From Pyropia haitanensis (taxonomy: Eukaryota; Rhodophyta; Bangiophyceae; Bangiales; Bangiaceae), in contig SDUX01000010.1 in NCBI GenBank assembly GCA_008729055.1, forward strand, positions 62,001 through 126,000: a stretch of DNA of 64,000 bases, given 5' to 3'. The position numbers and the translations under genes are program-made. A model generated the notes under the pieces. That model searched no databases, was not told the DNA's origin, and worked only from the letters and a program-made list of their open reading frames with translations. Positions 43,557 to 58,500 of this stretch are shown one piece after another. Within the stretch, counting starts at the first letter, position 1; each line of letters starts with the position of its first letter.

Positions 43557-46500
43557 AGCGGCGGCTCGGCGAGCCCGGCGTCTGGGCCGCCGCTGGTGGT
43601 GGGCTCGTGGATTCCGCGGCCGGCGGCGGCGGGTATCTCATCGCGGCTCTCGTCGCTCCGCGCGCGGGCGGTGGCGGTGTGGTCGCGCTCCGCGGGGACC
43701 GCCGCGGACGGCTGGTCGCCCGCGGCGGCCGACGAGGCAGCGGCGGACGCGGCGGAGAGCGCGGCAGCGGTGGCAGCGGCGGACGCGGCCGCACGGGCGG
43801 CGGCGGACGCGGCTGCAAAGGCGGCGGCGGACGCGGCGGCAGCGCCAGGGGCCGGCGCGAGAGCAGAGGCAGCGGCCGACGCGGCTGCGGCGAGCGCGAC
43901 AGCAAAGGCAGCCGCCGACGCGGCTGCGGCCAACGCCGCAGCGGTAGCGGCCGACGCCGCGGCTGCAGCTGACGCGGCAGCAGTAGCGGCTGACGCCGCG
44001 GCTGCTGTGGTGAACGACAAAGACGACAAGGGCGACAAGGGCAACGACGGGCCGTCGGCGGTGACGACCGGTGGCGCCGACGCGGCGCACTTCGGGGTGG
44101 TGACGCGTACGGACGGCAGCGACGCGGCCGACACGCCGGCCTTCCCAGAGGAGGGGGAGCTCAGCGGCGTACCGGCCACGGGGGACCTGGTGCCTGACGC
44201 CGACGCGGACGCCATGGAGGTGTCGCCGACGCCGGCGCCGGAGCCGGAGGAGGGCGGTGCCGTTGGGTTGGGGATGCTGGTCGCCGCAGGTTCCAGCGGC
44301 GACCCGCAGCCTGTGGAGGCGCCTGCAGCTGTGCCGCCTGTGGTGGCCGTCGCCAAGGCGCCGGCGGCCGACACTGTTGCGGAGGCGGACGCGACAGCCT
44401 CGGTTGCCGACGCTCAGGCTCCTGCGACGGACGTCGTTGCCAACGCGGGGGAGGACGCTTCGTCGGCTGACGTGGGTGCTGGGGCGCCCGCGACTGGCGC
44501 GGGTGTGGAAGGTTCGGTCGCCGACGCTTTGCCGGGCGAGGATGTGCCGGGCCTGACGGGTGAGGTTGGGCCGGACTCTGATGCGAAGGTGTCGGTCACC
44601 GACACCGCGCCGGATGGAGGTACGGAGGCCCCGGGGGCCGTCGTTTCGGCCGACGCGGCTGTCGAGGACTCGACTAGCAGCTATGTACCGGATGCAGATG
44701 GAGAGGTCCCGGTGGCCGACGCCGTGACCCACGCAGCTGCTGACACGGAAACACCGGACCTGGCAGGCGAGTTTGTGGCCGACGCCAATGAGAAGGCGTC
44801 GGTCACTGACGCGACGCCAAACGTAGATACTGAGCAGTTGGGCGACGAGGCGGCAGCAGAAGCGCCAGCCTCGGCGGGTGGTGCAGACGTGCCGTCCGTC
44901 AATGTCCCAGCAGCAGCACCTGTTGCGGCAGCCAAGCAGCCAGCAACAGACCTAGATTCTGTAGACGATGCCCCGACGAATGTGCCAGCCGTAGACGAGG
45001 CAGCACCGATGGCGCCAGTGGACGAACCGGTTTCTGACGTGCTTCGGGAGCCACAGGGCGATGAGGCGGACCCTGTGCCGTTACCTGCGGCGGACCCGCT
45101 GGCTGCTGACCCACGGTCAGCCGTCTTGTCGGTTGCCGACGAGCCTCCCGGCGACGCTCTGGCGCCCGGCGATGCGTCGGTGGCTGCACCAGAGGTGGAT
45201 GAGCCAGATGGCAGCGAGGCTGCTGCCAGCCCGTCTGCAGGAGATGCACCCGCAGCCCGCGTTGCGGCGGACGACGGACCGGGCGTCGACGTACCTGCCA
45301 CAGACGCTGCGGCGGAGGACTCACCGGCTGCGGGCGCGCCCGCGGCGGACACGTCGTGGATTGGCGCGCGGGCCGCTCTCAAGCCAGTCTCCGACGCCGC
45401 GGGCTCCAACAAGCCGGTTGCCAATGTGCCGGGCGTTGTCGCACCAGACTGGGTCGCGCCAGCCGTCGACACGCCGGGCACTGCGGGCGAGGACGCGGCC
45501 GACAAGCCGGCTTTTGATGGCGCGGACACCGATGAGCCGGCCGTGGACACTCCGGCTGCCAACAGACCAGTCGCGGCGCCAGTCGTTGACGCGCCGGCCG
45601 CCGATGAGCGCGCTACTGTCGCACCGCCTGCCGCCAAGCCAGTGGTCGACGTGCAACTGGTGACCAGGCTGGCTGCCATGTTTGGCTCTCCGGTGGCGCG
45701 TGCATCGGCTGTAGGTGCGGGGTCTACCAAGGGCCCAGCGGCCGACGCTGCCGACGCGAACCAGCCGGCCGCTAGTGTGCCGGTTGTTGTTGCGCCGCTC
45801 CTGCTCCCGCCAGCCGCCGCCTCGCTGGCCACTGAGACTGACGCGCCAGCCGACGACATGCCCGCTGCGGACGCTGTGGACGCAGCAGACGTAGATGAGG
45901 CGGCCACCAGGACTGCCGCCGCCGGCGTGCCAGCAGCCCGCGCGGCGGACGCCGACGTTGCTACCGCCGACATGCCGGCCATCGACAGGCCAGCTTCAGA
46001 CACGCCGGTAGTCGGCGCGTTGTCTGTCGATACGCCGGCTGACGGCACGTCGCCTGCTGACAAGCCAGCGGCTGACATGTCGAGCGTGGCCAGGCTGGCA
46101 GCCATGTTTGGCACACAGGCAGCGGTCGCACCGACTGTTGTCACGCGGCGAGCCCGAGTGCCTGTAGCCGACTCTGTGGGCGCTGGCGAGCCGGCTGCTG
46201 ACGTGCGGGCTGCCGCTACGCCGGACTTGGCCGCTAACGTTCTCGCCGTCGGCACTCCAGCGGCCAACGTGCGTCGCAATGACACGCCGGCTGCTGAGGA
46301 GGCGGCTGGTGACGCGCCGCCAGCAGCCGAGCCAGCAGCTGACATGTCAGCCGTGGCCAGGCTGGCTGCCATGTTTGGTACACAGGCAGTGGTCACACCG
46401 ACTGTTGACAGCTCGGCCAAGGACGCGCCTGCTGCGGAACGAGCCGTTGACGCGCCGGCCACTGAGGTCCGCCAGCCAGCCGACGACGAGCCGGCCGCCG

Positions 46501-49500
46501 ACGCTGTGGTCACGAATGAGCTGGCTGTGGACTCGAAAGCCGTAGACACACCCGTTGTGTCGACGCTTGTCATTGAGTCGCCGACCATAGATACTCCTAC
46601 CGCGGGAGCGTCGGCCACTGCAGCCGACGAGCCGGTGGCCGACGTACCAGCCGCAGACGCTGCGGACGAGGATAGCTCGCCTGCCGCGGAGCCCGCCGTC
46701 GACGCGGTCGGGCCTGAGGCCAGCCAACCAGCCGACGACGAGCCGGCCGCCGACGAGCCGGCCGCCGACGAGCCGGTGGTCGACGAGCCAGCCGCAGGCG
46801 CTGAGGACACGGTCAACTCGTCTGCCGCCGAGCCGGCTGTCGACTCGCCAGCCCCTGAGACCGACCAGCCAGCCGAAGACGAGCCGGCCGCCGACGAGCC
46901 GGTGGCTGACGAACCAGCCGCCGACGCGGCGGACCCGGAAGAGCCGGCGGCTGACACTCCGTCTGCGGACAAAGCAGCTTCGCCCGCGTCTGACGTTGAG
47001 TCGCCGGCCACAGATACTGCTGGCGCGGGTGCGCCGGCCACTGCTGCCGTCGAACCGGCGGCTGATGAGCCAGTGACTGATGAACCGCCTGCCGGTGCTG
47101 ATGACGTGGACAACGTAGCTGCCGCAAGGCCGGCCACCGGCGCGCCGGCCGACGAGCCCGGCCAGTCGGCCGACGACGAGCCGGCCACGGACAAGCCGAC
47201 TGCCACCGAGTCGGTAGCTGATCAGCTGGCTGTCGGTGCAGCGGACGCGGATGAGGCGGTCGCTGACGCTCTGGTCGCTGGCACGCCAGCTACAGCCGCG
47301 CCTGGCACTGAGTCGCCGTCCCAAGATACGTCTGCCGCGAGTGCGCAGGCCACTGCTGCCGACGAGCCGGCGAACGCGCCGCTCAGCGATACCTTGGTCG
47401 CAGCGGAGGCGCCGACTGCTGAAGCCCATACGCGCGATTCTGAGGCGGACGAGCCTGTCGACGAGGTGCCCGGTGCTGTTGCAGACGCCGATGAGCCGGT
47501 CACCGGCGTGCCAGTGGCCGACGAGCCGGGGACTGACGAGGTGGCTGTCGGTGCTGCTGAACCGAATGGTATGCCTGCCGCCGAGGCAGTTGTCGTCGCG
47601 CCAACCATCGAGGCCGACCAGCCAGCCGATGACGAGCCGGCCGCCGATGATCTGGTGGCTGGCGAGCCACCCGCAGACACAGCAGACGCGGATAGCACGC
47701 CTGCGTCCGAGCCGGCCGTCGACGCGGCGGCGCCTGAGGCCGACCAGTTGGCCGACGACGAGCGGGCCGTCGACCAGCCGATGGCCGACGAACGAGACGT
47801 AGACGCCGCAGATGAGGATAGCTCGCCTGTCGCGGAGCCGGCCGTCGATGCGGCGGCCATCGAGGCCGACCGGCTAGCCGACGACGAGCCGGCCGCCGAC
47901 GAGCCGGTGGCTGACGAACCAGCCGCCGATGCGGCGGACCCGGAAGAGCCGGCGGCTGACACTCCGTCTGCGGACAAAGCAGCTTCGCCCGCGTCTGACG
48001 TTGAGTCGCCGGCCACAGATACTGCTGGCGCGGGTGCGCCGGCCACTGCTGCCGTCGAACCGGCGGCTGATGAGCCAGTGATCGATGAACCGGCCTCTGG
48101 TGCTGTGAACGCTGATGACGTGCTTACAGCCGAGTCGGCTGTGGACTCGCCGGGCACTGAGCCCGACCAGTCACACGCGGGTGATACGCTTGCGGCCGAG
48201 CCGGACGTTGTCGCGCCTGTCCCTGAGCCCGACCAGCCAGCCGGCGGCGAACCGGTTGCTGATGAGCTGGTGGCCGATGAGCTGGCCGCCGACACTGCGA
48301 GCGCCGATGAGCCAGTCGCCGACAGTGCGGTTACAGACACGTCAGCTGCAGCTGCGCCTGGCGTAGAGTCGCCGGCCGAAGGCACGGCCACCGCCGGTGC
48401 GCCGCCCACTGCTGATGACAAGCGGTTGTACGACGAGCCCGTTTTCGGTAGCTCGGCCGCAACGGATGCGCCGACCACTGAAGCTTTCGTGCGCGTCCCT
48501 GAGGAGGTCGAGCCTGCTGACGACGTGCCTGTCGATGGCGTTGTGGGCGTCGATGTGCCGGTCACCGAGACTCCGGCCGCGGACTTGACAGCTGCCGATG
48601 CGGCGTCTTCTGAGGCCTCGGCCGCGGACATGCTGTCGTCTGAAGCGCAGCCCGCAGACGAGATACTAGTCGAAACCGCGCCGGAAGACACGCCGGCTGC
48701 TGCGACCGACACGCCAGCCGCTGCCACCACCAAGCCGACAGTGTACGTTTCCGCTGTGGCCGCACCTGTCGTCGAGTCGCCTCTCACAGACTTGCCTACG
48801 GCCGGCACTCCGGCCTCTGCTTCTGACGAGTTCGTGGTTGACGAGCAGGTCGCCAACGAGCCGTTGGCCGACGAGCCGGCCGCCGACGCGCCGGTGGCCG
48901 ACGAGCCGGCTGCCGACGCGCCGGCCACTGAGGCCGACCAGCAAGCCAACGACGAGCCGGCCATCAGCCCTGGGGACGCGGGTGTGTCCGCCCCCGACAC
49001 TCCGGCAGCGGACACTGCAACTGTTGCTCCGCCGGTTGTCGAGCTCCCGCTCGGAGACACGCTTGCCGCCGGTGCATCAGCCTCTGCTGCCGACCAGTCA
49101 GCGTATGAAGAGCTGGGTTTGGACGCCCACGAGCCGGCCGCGGACGTGCCGGCTGCCGTTGCAGACGGAACGGAAGAGGACGAGCTGACTTTGGACGCAG
49201 TAGCCGGCGGTGAGCAGCCTACAGGCGAGCCAACCCCCGTCGCAGCCGCCGCTGACGAGCAGGTCAAGACCGGGCGGGCCCCTGACGCGCCGGCAGAAGA
49301 CGCGCCGGCTGCTCGCGCGCTTGTTGACGACACTGCGGCCGACGTCTCGCCGGCCTCGGGCGAGCCGCCAGCCGACGGGCTGCTGGTTGATGTGCCCGCC
49401 TCAGACACGCCGCCGGTCGACGCATCGTTGGCCGAGGAGCCCACGGCTGACGCGCCAGCTACCGACACGCCAGCTACGGACGCGACTGTCGTCGACGTGC

Positions 49501-52500
49501 CGACCGAGATTGAGACAGCGGATGGCGCGCCGTCTGCCGCCAAGCCAGCGTCTGGCGCGTCAAGCCGTGGCCGTCTCGCAAAGATGCTTGGCAGTCTGAG
49601 AGCGCGGGCACCAACTGTCATCAAGCGGTCTGCGCCTGCGCCAGTTACCGAAACCGCGGACCCTGAGACGCCAGCCGCTGACGTGCGGACTGCTGAATCG
49701 CCGGTTGTTGATGCGCCTACCGCGGACGTGCCAGCCGCTACTTCCGACGCGGCGGCCGACGACGAGCCAGCCGCCGATGTTGCGGACGCTGACGCGGCGC
49801 CCGCGGATACTCTGGCTGCCCACACGGTCGCCGCCGACACGCCAGCTACTGTCGCACCGGTCGTTGATGCGCCAGCCGTCGAGGAGCCGGCTGTTGATGC
49901 GCCGCGTGCCGCTGAGGCCGCGGCTGGCGGGTCTAGCCGTGGCCGTCTGGCGAAGATGTTTGGCAGTCTGAGAGCGCGAGCACCAACTGTCGCCAAGCGG
50001 TCGGCCTCAACGCCAGTTGCCGGGACTGTGGACCCTGAGAAGCCGGCCACCGACGTGCCGGCTTCCGTCGCGGCGCCCTTGGATGTGCCCACCGCCGTCA
50101 CAGAGACGGACGAGCCGGCCGACGACGAACCGGCCGACGACGAGCTGGCCGACGACGAGCCGGCCGCCGATGTTGCGGACGCCGACCAGCCGGCCGCGGA
50201 CAGTCTGATCGACAACACTAGCGACGCTGACACACCTGCTGCGACCGCTCCGGTCGTCGCGCCGGCCGTCGACGAGCCTGCGGCGGAAGCTGCGGATGCT
50301 GTGGACGCCGATGAGCCGGCAGCTGGTGTGCCGACGCTCGCTGCACCGGCGTTCTTCTCTCCATCTGCCGAGGTGCGGGCCGCCGAGGCCGACGAGCTGC
50401 CCAAGGATGAGCCAGTCGCTGATGTTGCGGACGCCGACGTGTCTGCCGATGACAGGTCGGCCGCGGGTATGCCCTCTGCTGAAGCGCCGGTCGTTGATGC
50501 GTTCGATTGGTTCTCCGCGGGTGCGCCGGCTGCTGAGGTTGGCGTGCCGTCGGACGACGACTCGGTCGTGGACTTGCCTGCTGCCAGCGCGCCAGCCGTT
50601 GACGATGGGGCCGCGGAGAGCTCTGACGTTGACGCGCCGGCCACCGACGTCCTGGCCCTTCACGACACAAGCGTGGAAGAGCCGCAGGCACAACAGCCAG
50701 TCGCCGACTCGCCTGCCGACGACGTCGCTGAACGAGCGCCTGCTGACGAGCTTGTGGCGGACGCACCAGCCGGTGTCGCGCCGGTAAGCGACGATGATGC
50801 GGCTGCAAAGGACGAGCCGGTCGCTACCGCGCGGCCGGGCGATGAGCTGGTGGGCGACATGCCGCCCACCGGCACGCCGCCCGCTGATGCGGACGCAATT
50901 GTGTCCGATACACTGGCCGCTGACGTGCTGGCCGATGACAAACCGGCGGATGACCTGCCGCATACCGTTGAACATGCGGTTGTCGACTCGTCGCCGGCGC
51001 GCCCTGAGGTGGCCGACGCGCACATCACTGAAGCCGACCCGCCGACTGCGGATGTGTCACTACAAGACAGGTTGCCTACAGCAGGCCCAGCAGCTGACGC
51101 CTCGCCCGTGGACGCTGCGGCCGAGGACACTGTTGCTGCCGAGGTGCCGCCAGCTGTGGAGCCCGAGGCCGACACGCCGGCCGTGGAGACGCCCGTGACC
51201 GACCCGCCGGCGACTCAGGCAGACGTACTGGCTGACAACGAGCCGGCCACGGAAGTGCCGCCTGCCGACGAGCCGGACACCGACGCACCGGCCACAGAAG
51301 TGCCGCCTGCCGACGAGTCGGACACCGACGCACCGGCCATTGTTGCGCCGGTCACTGGCGCCGACGCGCAGGCTGTCGATGAGCCGACTGTCGAAGCGCC
51401 GGTCATTGAGGTCGACACGCTGGCGGAGGACGAGCCGGCCGTACAAGCGCCGCCTGGCGACGAGCCGGCGCCTGACACGTCTTCTGTGGCCAGGCTGGCT
51501 GCCATGTTTGGCGCTCCTGTGGCGACTACCGCGAATGTTGACTCGAGGACTGCTGGAGCGCCAGTCGTTGACGCTGTGGACGCGGACAAGCCGGCAGCCG
51601 ACCTGCGGACGGGCGACGCACCGGTCATTGTCACGTCTGCCGCAGACCCGACCGACGTTGGCGCCGAAGCCGCCACTGAGACTGATGAGCCGGCCGACAA
51701 AGAGCTGGCCGCGGACGTCGCGAACACTGGGAGCGATGATGAGCCGGCCGCCGATACATCCGCAGCCGACACCTCAGCCGCCGGCGCGGCAGACGCCGAC
51801 GCTGCTGCCGCCGACAGTTCGGCGGTCGACGAACCCGATGCGGGAGCGCCCGTCGTCGACGCGCCGCCTGCCGCCAAGCCAGCAGCTGACATGTCAAGCG
51901 TGGCTAGGCTGGCGGCCATGTTTGGCACGCAGGCGGAGGTCGCACCCACTGCCGTCGTGCGGTCTGCTGAAGCGCCAGTCGCGGACATTGCGGACGCAGA
52001 TGAGCCAGCGGCCGACGTTTCGGACGCCGAGGAGTCGGTCTCTGACGCGCTTCGCGCGGACTCGCGCGCCGCTGAGTTGGCCAAGGTGGCTGACGACGAG
52101 CCGGCCGCCGACGTTGCGGACGTCGACGAACCCGCCGCGGATATTCCGGCCGCAGACTCCGCCGTCGCCGACACGCAAGCTGCTGCCACGCCGGTCGTGG
52201 ACGCGCCGGCCGATGGCGCGCCGTCTGCCGCCGAGCCGGCTGCTGACCTGTCGGGCGTGGCCAAGCTGGCTGCCATGTTTGGCACACCAGTAGTAGTTGA
52301 CGAGCCGACTGGTGCAGCGCTGGTTGCTGTCCCACCAGCCGCGGAGGTGCCGCCCCCTGAGGCCGAGGAGCCGGCCGACGATGAGTCGTTCCTCGACGTT
52401 GAGGGTGTAGACGGGCGGCCCTCCAACTCTCCGGCTGCCGACAGGCCAGCTGTGGACGCTCCAGTCGTGGACGCACCGGGCGTCGTTGCGCCTGCTGATC

Positions 52501-55500
52501 AGGCGCCGCCTGGCGCCGAGCCAGCGGCTGATGGGTCCACCGTGGCCAGTCTGGCAGCCAGGTTTGACACTTTGGCAGACGTGGTCCCAGCATACGACGA
52601 GACGACCAGCCGAGCCGACCCACCGGCTCAAGACGGGGCGCCTGCTGAAGGTCCTGCTGACGACGCGCCGACAGCAGAGGCCACGGCCGAGGAAGCGCCG
52701 CCTGCTGAAGTGCCGCCTGCCAGTGAGCCTGCGGACGACGCGCTCTCAGCTGACGCACCGTTGGCCGATGCCTCGGCGGAGGACGTACCGGCCGCTGACA
52801 CGCGGGCCGATGACCAGGCGGCCGCCAACGAGCCGGCCACCGATGAGCCTGCTGTGGACCGCTTGGAGCCGACCGGCGAGCCCGCCGGCGACGCACTGGC
52901 TACCGAAGGACCGCTAGCTGACTCGCCGATGGTGGACGAGCTGGCCGCTGCCGCGCCGCTGACCGACGCCCCGCCAGCAGACGAGGCCGCAGCGCACGCG
53001 ACCATCCCTGACGTGCCGGCCACCGATGCAATGCCGGCCGGCGAGCCTCTGGCGGACGTGCCGCTTGCCGAGGAGGCTGGTTTGGGCGCCCCGCTGGTGG
53101 ACGAGCCGGCTGCTGACGCGCCGCTGGTGGGCGCACCGCCAGCCGACGCGCTGCCGGCCGATGCTTCACCGGTCATGGCACGTCTTGCAGACGAACCGGC
53201 TGCCGACGTACCAGCTGCTGAAGCACCGCCGGCTGATGCGGCTCTGGCAGATGAGTTGGCCGCGGACGCGCCGCTGGCCGACGCGCCGGTTGTTGTCGAG
53301 CCGGCCGCGGATGCGCCGTTGGTCGACGCGCCGCTGGCCGACGCGCCGTTGGTCGACGCGCCGCTGGCTGACGAGTCTGTCGCTGACGCGCCGTTGGCCG
53401 GCGCGCCTGCCACTGACGGGCCGCCAACTGACATGTCACTGGGCGAGAAGCCCGCCGCGGAGGAGCCTGTCGTCGACGAGGCGGCCTCCGGCAGGTCGGT
53501 GGAGGATGCACCGGTAGCGGACGAACCCGCCGCCGGTGTGCCAGCCGTCGATATGTGGCTGGCCGACGAGGCTGCCCCCGACGAGCCGGCCACCGAAGCG
53601 CCGCCTGCAGAAGCGCTACTGGCGGACGAACCCGCTCCTGATACGTCAGCTACTGACGCACCCACTGAAGTGCAGACGATGGCGTCGACGGACGGGTCCA
53701 TTGTGGACGCGCCGACGTCTGAGCCTGATGCACCGGGCGACGTGGAGCGGGCCGCCGACTTTCCGGGTGCGGGCGCATCAGCAGACGACGAGTCGACCTC
53801 TGAGTCGTCGGGCAGTGAAGATGACGCGCCGGCTCCTGACAGGTCCCGCATTGGAGGCCCCGCCACCGTCTGGTCGGCTGCTGAAGCACCGGTGGACGGC
53901 GTGCGCTCCACTGAGGCGCCTGTTGCAGATGAGCCAGTGGCGGACTCGCCTGCAGCTGTCGTGTCGGACACTGAAGACGACGCGCCACAGCCAGCACACG
54001 GCGCGTTGCCTGCATCAGGCGTGGCGTCTGATGAGTCGGGCGCTGACACATCGGCCACGGACGCGTCAGCGGTCGACACGCCAACTGCGGACGCACCGTC
54101 CGACGAGGAGCCCGCCGCTGATGCGCCGTCTGCCGACGAGTCAGCGGCGGGTACACCGGTAGGTGTTGCACCAGACCGTGCGCCGCTGTCTCAAGTCGTC
54201 GCGCCGGCCGATGACGAACCTGTCGATGATGTACCGGGCGACGGCGAGCCGGCCGACGACGGTCTGTCCGATTCCGCACCTGGCTTGCCAGCCGACACGC
54301 CTGTGGCCGGTGCGCCGTCTGCAGAATCGCCGGCCAGTGACTCCGATGCATCTGCAGACAGCAAGCCTGCTGCTGATGTGCCGCCCGCCGACGCGCCACT
54401 GGCGGACACGCCAGCCACTGACGCGCCGCTGGCAGACACGCCAGCCACCGACGCGCCTGCTACTGAAGCTGATACGCCTGCGGTTGACGTACCCGGTGTA
54501 GCTGCGGAGGTTCCGGCCGAGGTTGAGCCGGCCGTTCGAGCGCCGCAAGCCGACGAGCCAGCCGTCGACACGCCAGCTTTTGCCAGGCTGGCAGCCATGT
54601 TTGGTGCTCCAGCAGCGGTTGCACCCACTGTCGACGCACGGTCTGCCCCAGCGCCAGGGGTCGATGCCGTGGACGCTGACAAGCCGACCGCTGACGTGCC
54701 GGCTGCTGTCACACCGGCGATTGATGCGCCAACCGCCGACTCCCTCGCCACGGAGACCGAAGAGCCGGCCGACGACGAGCCGGGCGCCAATGTTGCGGAC
54801 GCGGACCAGCCGGGGGCTGAACCTTCCGACGCCGACGAGGAATCGGCCAGTGCGCCAGTCGTCGACGATGCGCCCGGCGATACCGAGGGGCCGGCTGTTG
54901 ACGTGCCACCTGGTGACGATCCAACGCCGGACGTGTCAGCCGTCGCCAGGCTGGCAGCCATGTTTGGCACGCCAGCCGCGGTTGCGCCGGCTGTGGATGC
55001 TGCGGACGTTGACACTCCAGCCGCCGACACTCCAGCCGCCGACACTCCAGCCGCCGTCACTCCAGCTGCCGACACGCCCGCGACGGACGCGCTTGTCGTC
55101 GGACCAACGTCCGTCGATACGCCGGCCAGTGATGCGCGGGTTGCCGACGAGCCAGTGGCTGATGTGTCGAGCGTGGGCCGTCTGGCAGCGATGTTTGGCA
55201 CTTTGGCTGCGGTCGCACCAACTGTCGTTGCGCCGTCTACTGAAGCGCCGGTCGCGGAGTCAGTGGACGCTGAAGAACCGGCCGCCGACGTTGCGGACGC
55301 TGACCAGCCGGTTGCCGACGTACCGGCTGTCGTTGTGCTGGCCTCTGTGCCGCCTACTACGGACGCGGCGGCGGCTGAGGCCGATGCGCAGGTCGACGAC
55401 GAGTCATCCAGTGGTGCTGCAGACGCCGAGGAGGCGGCGGCCGAGACTGGGACTGCCGACAGGGCAGTTGAGGACGCGCCGATTGTTGGTGCACCTGTCG

Positions 55501-58500
55501 TCGACACGCCGGCCGATGGGTCCCCGCCTGCCGCCGAGCCCGCGGCTGACGTGTCGAGCTTGGCCAGGCTGGCCGCCATGTTTGGCACTCCGGCAGTGGA
55601 GGCACCCACTGTTGAGGCGCAGCCTGCGGAAAGCCTAGTTGTTCATCCTGTAGCCGGCGACCAGCGGGTCGCCGACGCCCCGGCTGCGCCGGTTGTGGAA
55701 GCCGACGCGCCGGCCACGGAGGTCAACGAGTCGGGTGATGAGAAGCGGGCATCAGACGCGCCTCTTGCGGACGCGCCGGTTGTGGACACGACAGTCGTCG
55801 ACGCGATGGCCGAGAACGCGCCACCTGTCGCCGAGCCTAGAAGTGACGTGTCAAGCGTGGGCCGTCTTGCAGCCATGTTTGGCAGGCAGGCAGCGGTCGT
55901 ACGGTCTGTTCATACGCAGGCTGCTGAAGATAGCCAGCTGGTTGACGTCGAGGCAGCGACGGACGCTGCGGACACTGCGGACGCGGAGGAGCCGCCAGCC
56001 GACACTCTTGACGAAGACAGGGAAGTCGCGGACACGTCGGGCGTCGACGAGCTGTCCGCCGATGTAACTGCCGATGACTCCCCGCCTGCTGCTGAGCCTG
56101 CATCCGGCATGTCCGGCGTTGCCAGGCTGGCGGCCATGTTTGGCACACCGGCTGCGGTCGCACCGACTGTTGTCACGCGGTCTGCCTCAGCGCCATCAGC
56201 CGCCTCTGTCGGCGTCACGACACCGTCTGCTGCCTTTCCGGCTGTCGCATCCGGCATTGTTCAACCAACCGCCGACTCGTTGGCTTTTGAGACGGACGGC
56301 GTGGCCCACGACGAGCCGGCGGCGGACGAGGCGGACGGAGGCAGCGCGGATGAGCCCGCCGTTAACACTCCCGCTGCCAGCACGTCAGCCGCCAAAGCGC
56401 CAGTTATCGGCACGCCGGCTACTGCTAAGGCGGCCGATGACGCGCCGCCTGCTGCCCAACCAGCGGCTGACATGTCGGCCGTGGCCAGGCTGGCAGCTTT
56501 GTTCGGCTTTCAGGCAGCGGTCGCACCGACGGTTGTCGCGGGGTCTGCCACTACCCGTGTGTCCGACTCTGTGGACGCTGGCAAGCCAGCCACCGACCGT
56601 GTGGACGCTGGAGAGCGGACTGCTGATGTGCCGGTCGTCGACGCAGCGGTTGGAAGTGCGCCGATTGTGGAACCTCCCGCAGCTGATACACGAGCCGTGG
56701 ACGAGGTAGCCGCTGACACGCAGGCCGGCGATAGTCCACCAGCCGACTCGTCGGCGCCTGGCATGCTTGCCGCTGGCGATCCTTTGGCCTGTGCACAGGT
56801 CGCTGATGAGCTGGCCGTCGACGCGCCGGCAGCCGAGCACCCAGCCGCTGATGCGCGGGCTGCCGACCCTTTGGTCGCGGCCGCGCAGTCTGAAGATGCA
56901 CCGGCGATGGGTGCCATAGCGGCCGACGAGGAAGCCGCCGACGCGCCGGTCACCTGGGAACCGGCCGAAACGGACCTGGAGGAGGTTGTTGCCGATGAGC
57001 CCGCGCACCACTCGCCAGTCTCTAGCGAGCATGCCGCGGACACGCCACGGACGGCGGACGGACCTGCTCCCATCAGTCCGCCTGCCGGCGAGCCGGTCTC
57101 CGACGCGTTAGCGTCTGGCGTTCCGTCTGCTGATGCGACCACTGGCGACCAACCAGCCGTCGGCGAGCCTGCCACAGATGTCCCTGCCGCCGAGTCACCT
57201 GTGGCCGATGCATCCGCAACCATTGAGCCAAGCGCTGACGTCATCGACAATGACGCGTCCATGTCTGACGCGCTGTCTGTCGATGCACCGGCTGGCGTCG
57301 AGTCGACCGCCAACGAGCCGGCCGCCGATGAGCCGGTCACTGATGCGTCAGCTGACGAAGCGCCGGCATCTGACCCATCGTCGTCCCAGCAGTCTACGGT
57401 GGCCAAGCGGGCGGCGGACAGACCAACTGCTCGCAAGCCAGTTTCTGTTCCATCTGCTGCGGACGCGCCGCCGACTGACACGGCGATAACTGCTGCACCG
57501 GCCCATGACGCGCCGGGTGACCCGGCGTCAGCGGGCGACGCCGCCATTGCGCCGTCTGCGGACGAGCCCGCCGCAGACGCTATCGTTCCTCTCGCTGACG
57601 AGCCGCTGGCCGATGTGCGGCCAGCTGAGCCGCTGGCCGATGTGCCGCCAGCTGATGAGCCGCTAGCTGATGAGCCACTCGCCGATGTGCCTCCGGCTGA
57701 TGTGCCGCCAGTGAATGTGTTGCCAGCGCATGATCCGCCGGCCGGTGAGCCACCGGGCGATGAGCTGCCCGCCGATGAGCCGCCCGCCGCTAAGCTGCCA
57801 GCCGACGATGCGCCGGCCGATGAGGCGCCGGCCAATGAGGCGCCGGCCGATGACCCGCTGGTCGACGAGTCAGTTGTAACTGCACGCGTTGCTGATGAAC
57901 CGGTCGCTGACGAGCCGGTCCCAACCGAGCAGACCACCGAAGTCCCACCCGTTGACGTGGCGCAAGTCGACGCTCCAGTTGCCCATGCGTCTGTCGACGA
58001 TGCGCTGGCCGCGGGCGTTCCGCTCGTTGACGCACTGGTGACCACTGCACAAGGTGATCCGCTGACCGAGGATGATCAAGCCGCGGACGAGCTGACCACT
58101 GACGAACCGGCCGTGGAGGAGCCTGCTGTAGTCGAGCTAGCGTCCAACCAGCCGGCCGCGGGGGAGGACGCTGCCGACGAGCCAACTGCCGCGCAGCCCG
58201 CCGCGGACGGTGCATTGCATGAACAGCAGGCAACGGCCCAGCCGACCCTGAACGCGCCTGCCGCAGAAGAGCCTGCTGACGACGATGTGGCCGCCCTCGC
58301 GCCGGCAGCCGATGCGCTGACGACCGGCGCTCCCTCCGTCGACTCGCCGGCCAACGACGACATATTCGTCCATACGCGGTCAGGTGACATGCCGGCGAAC
58401 GATGAAAGTGCAGCCGATGAGCCGGCTGCGGTTGCACCGCCGTCAGATCCACCGGCCGCCGACAAGCCGGTCGTTGAGGCACCGCGTGCCGGCGTTCGGG

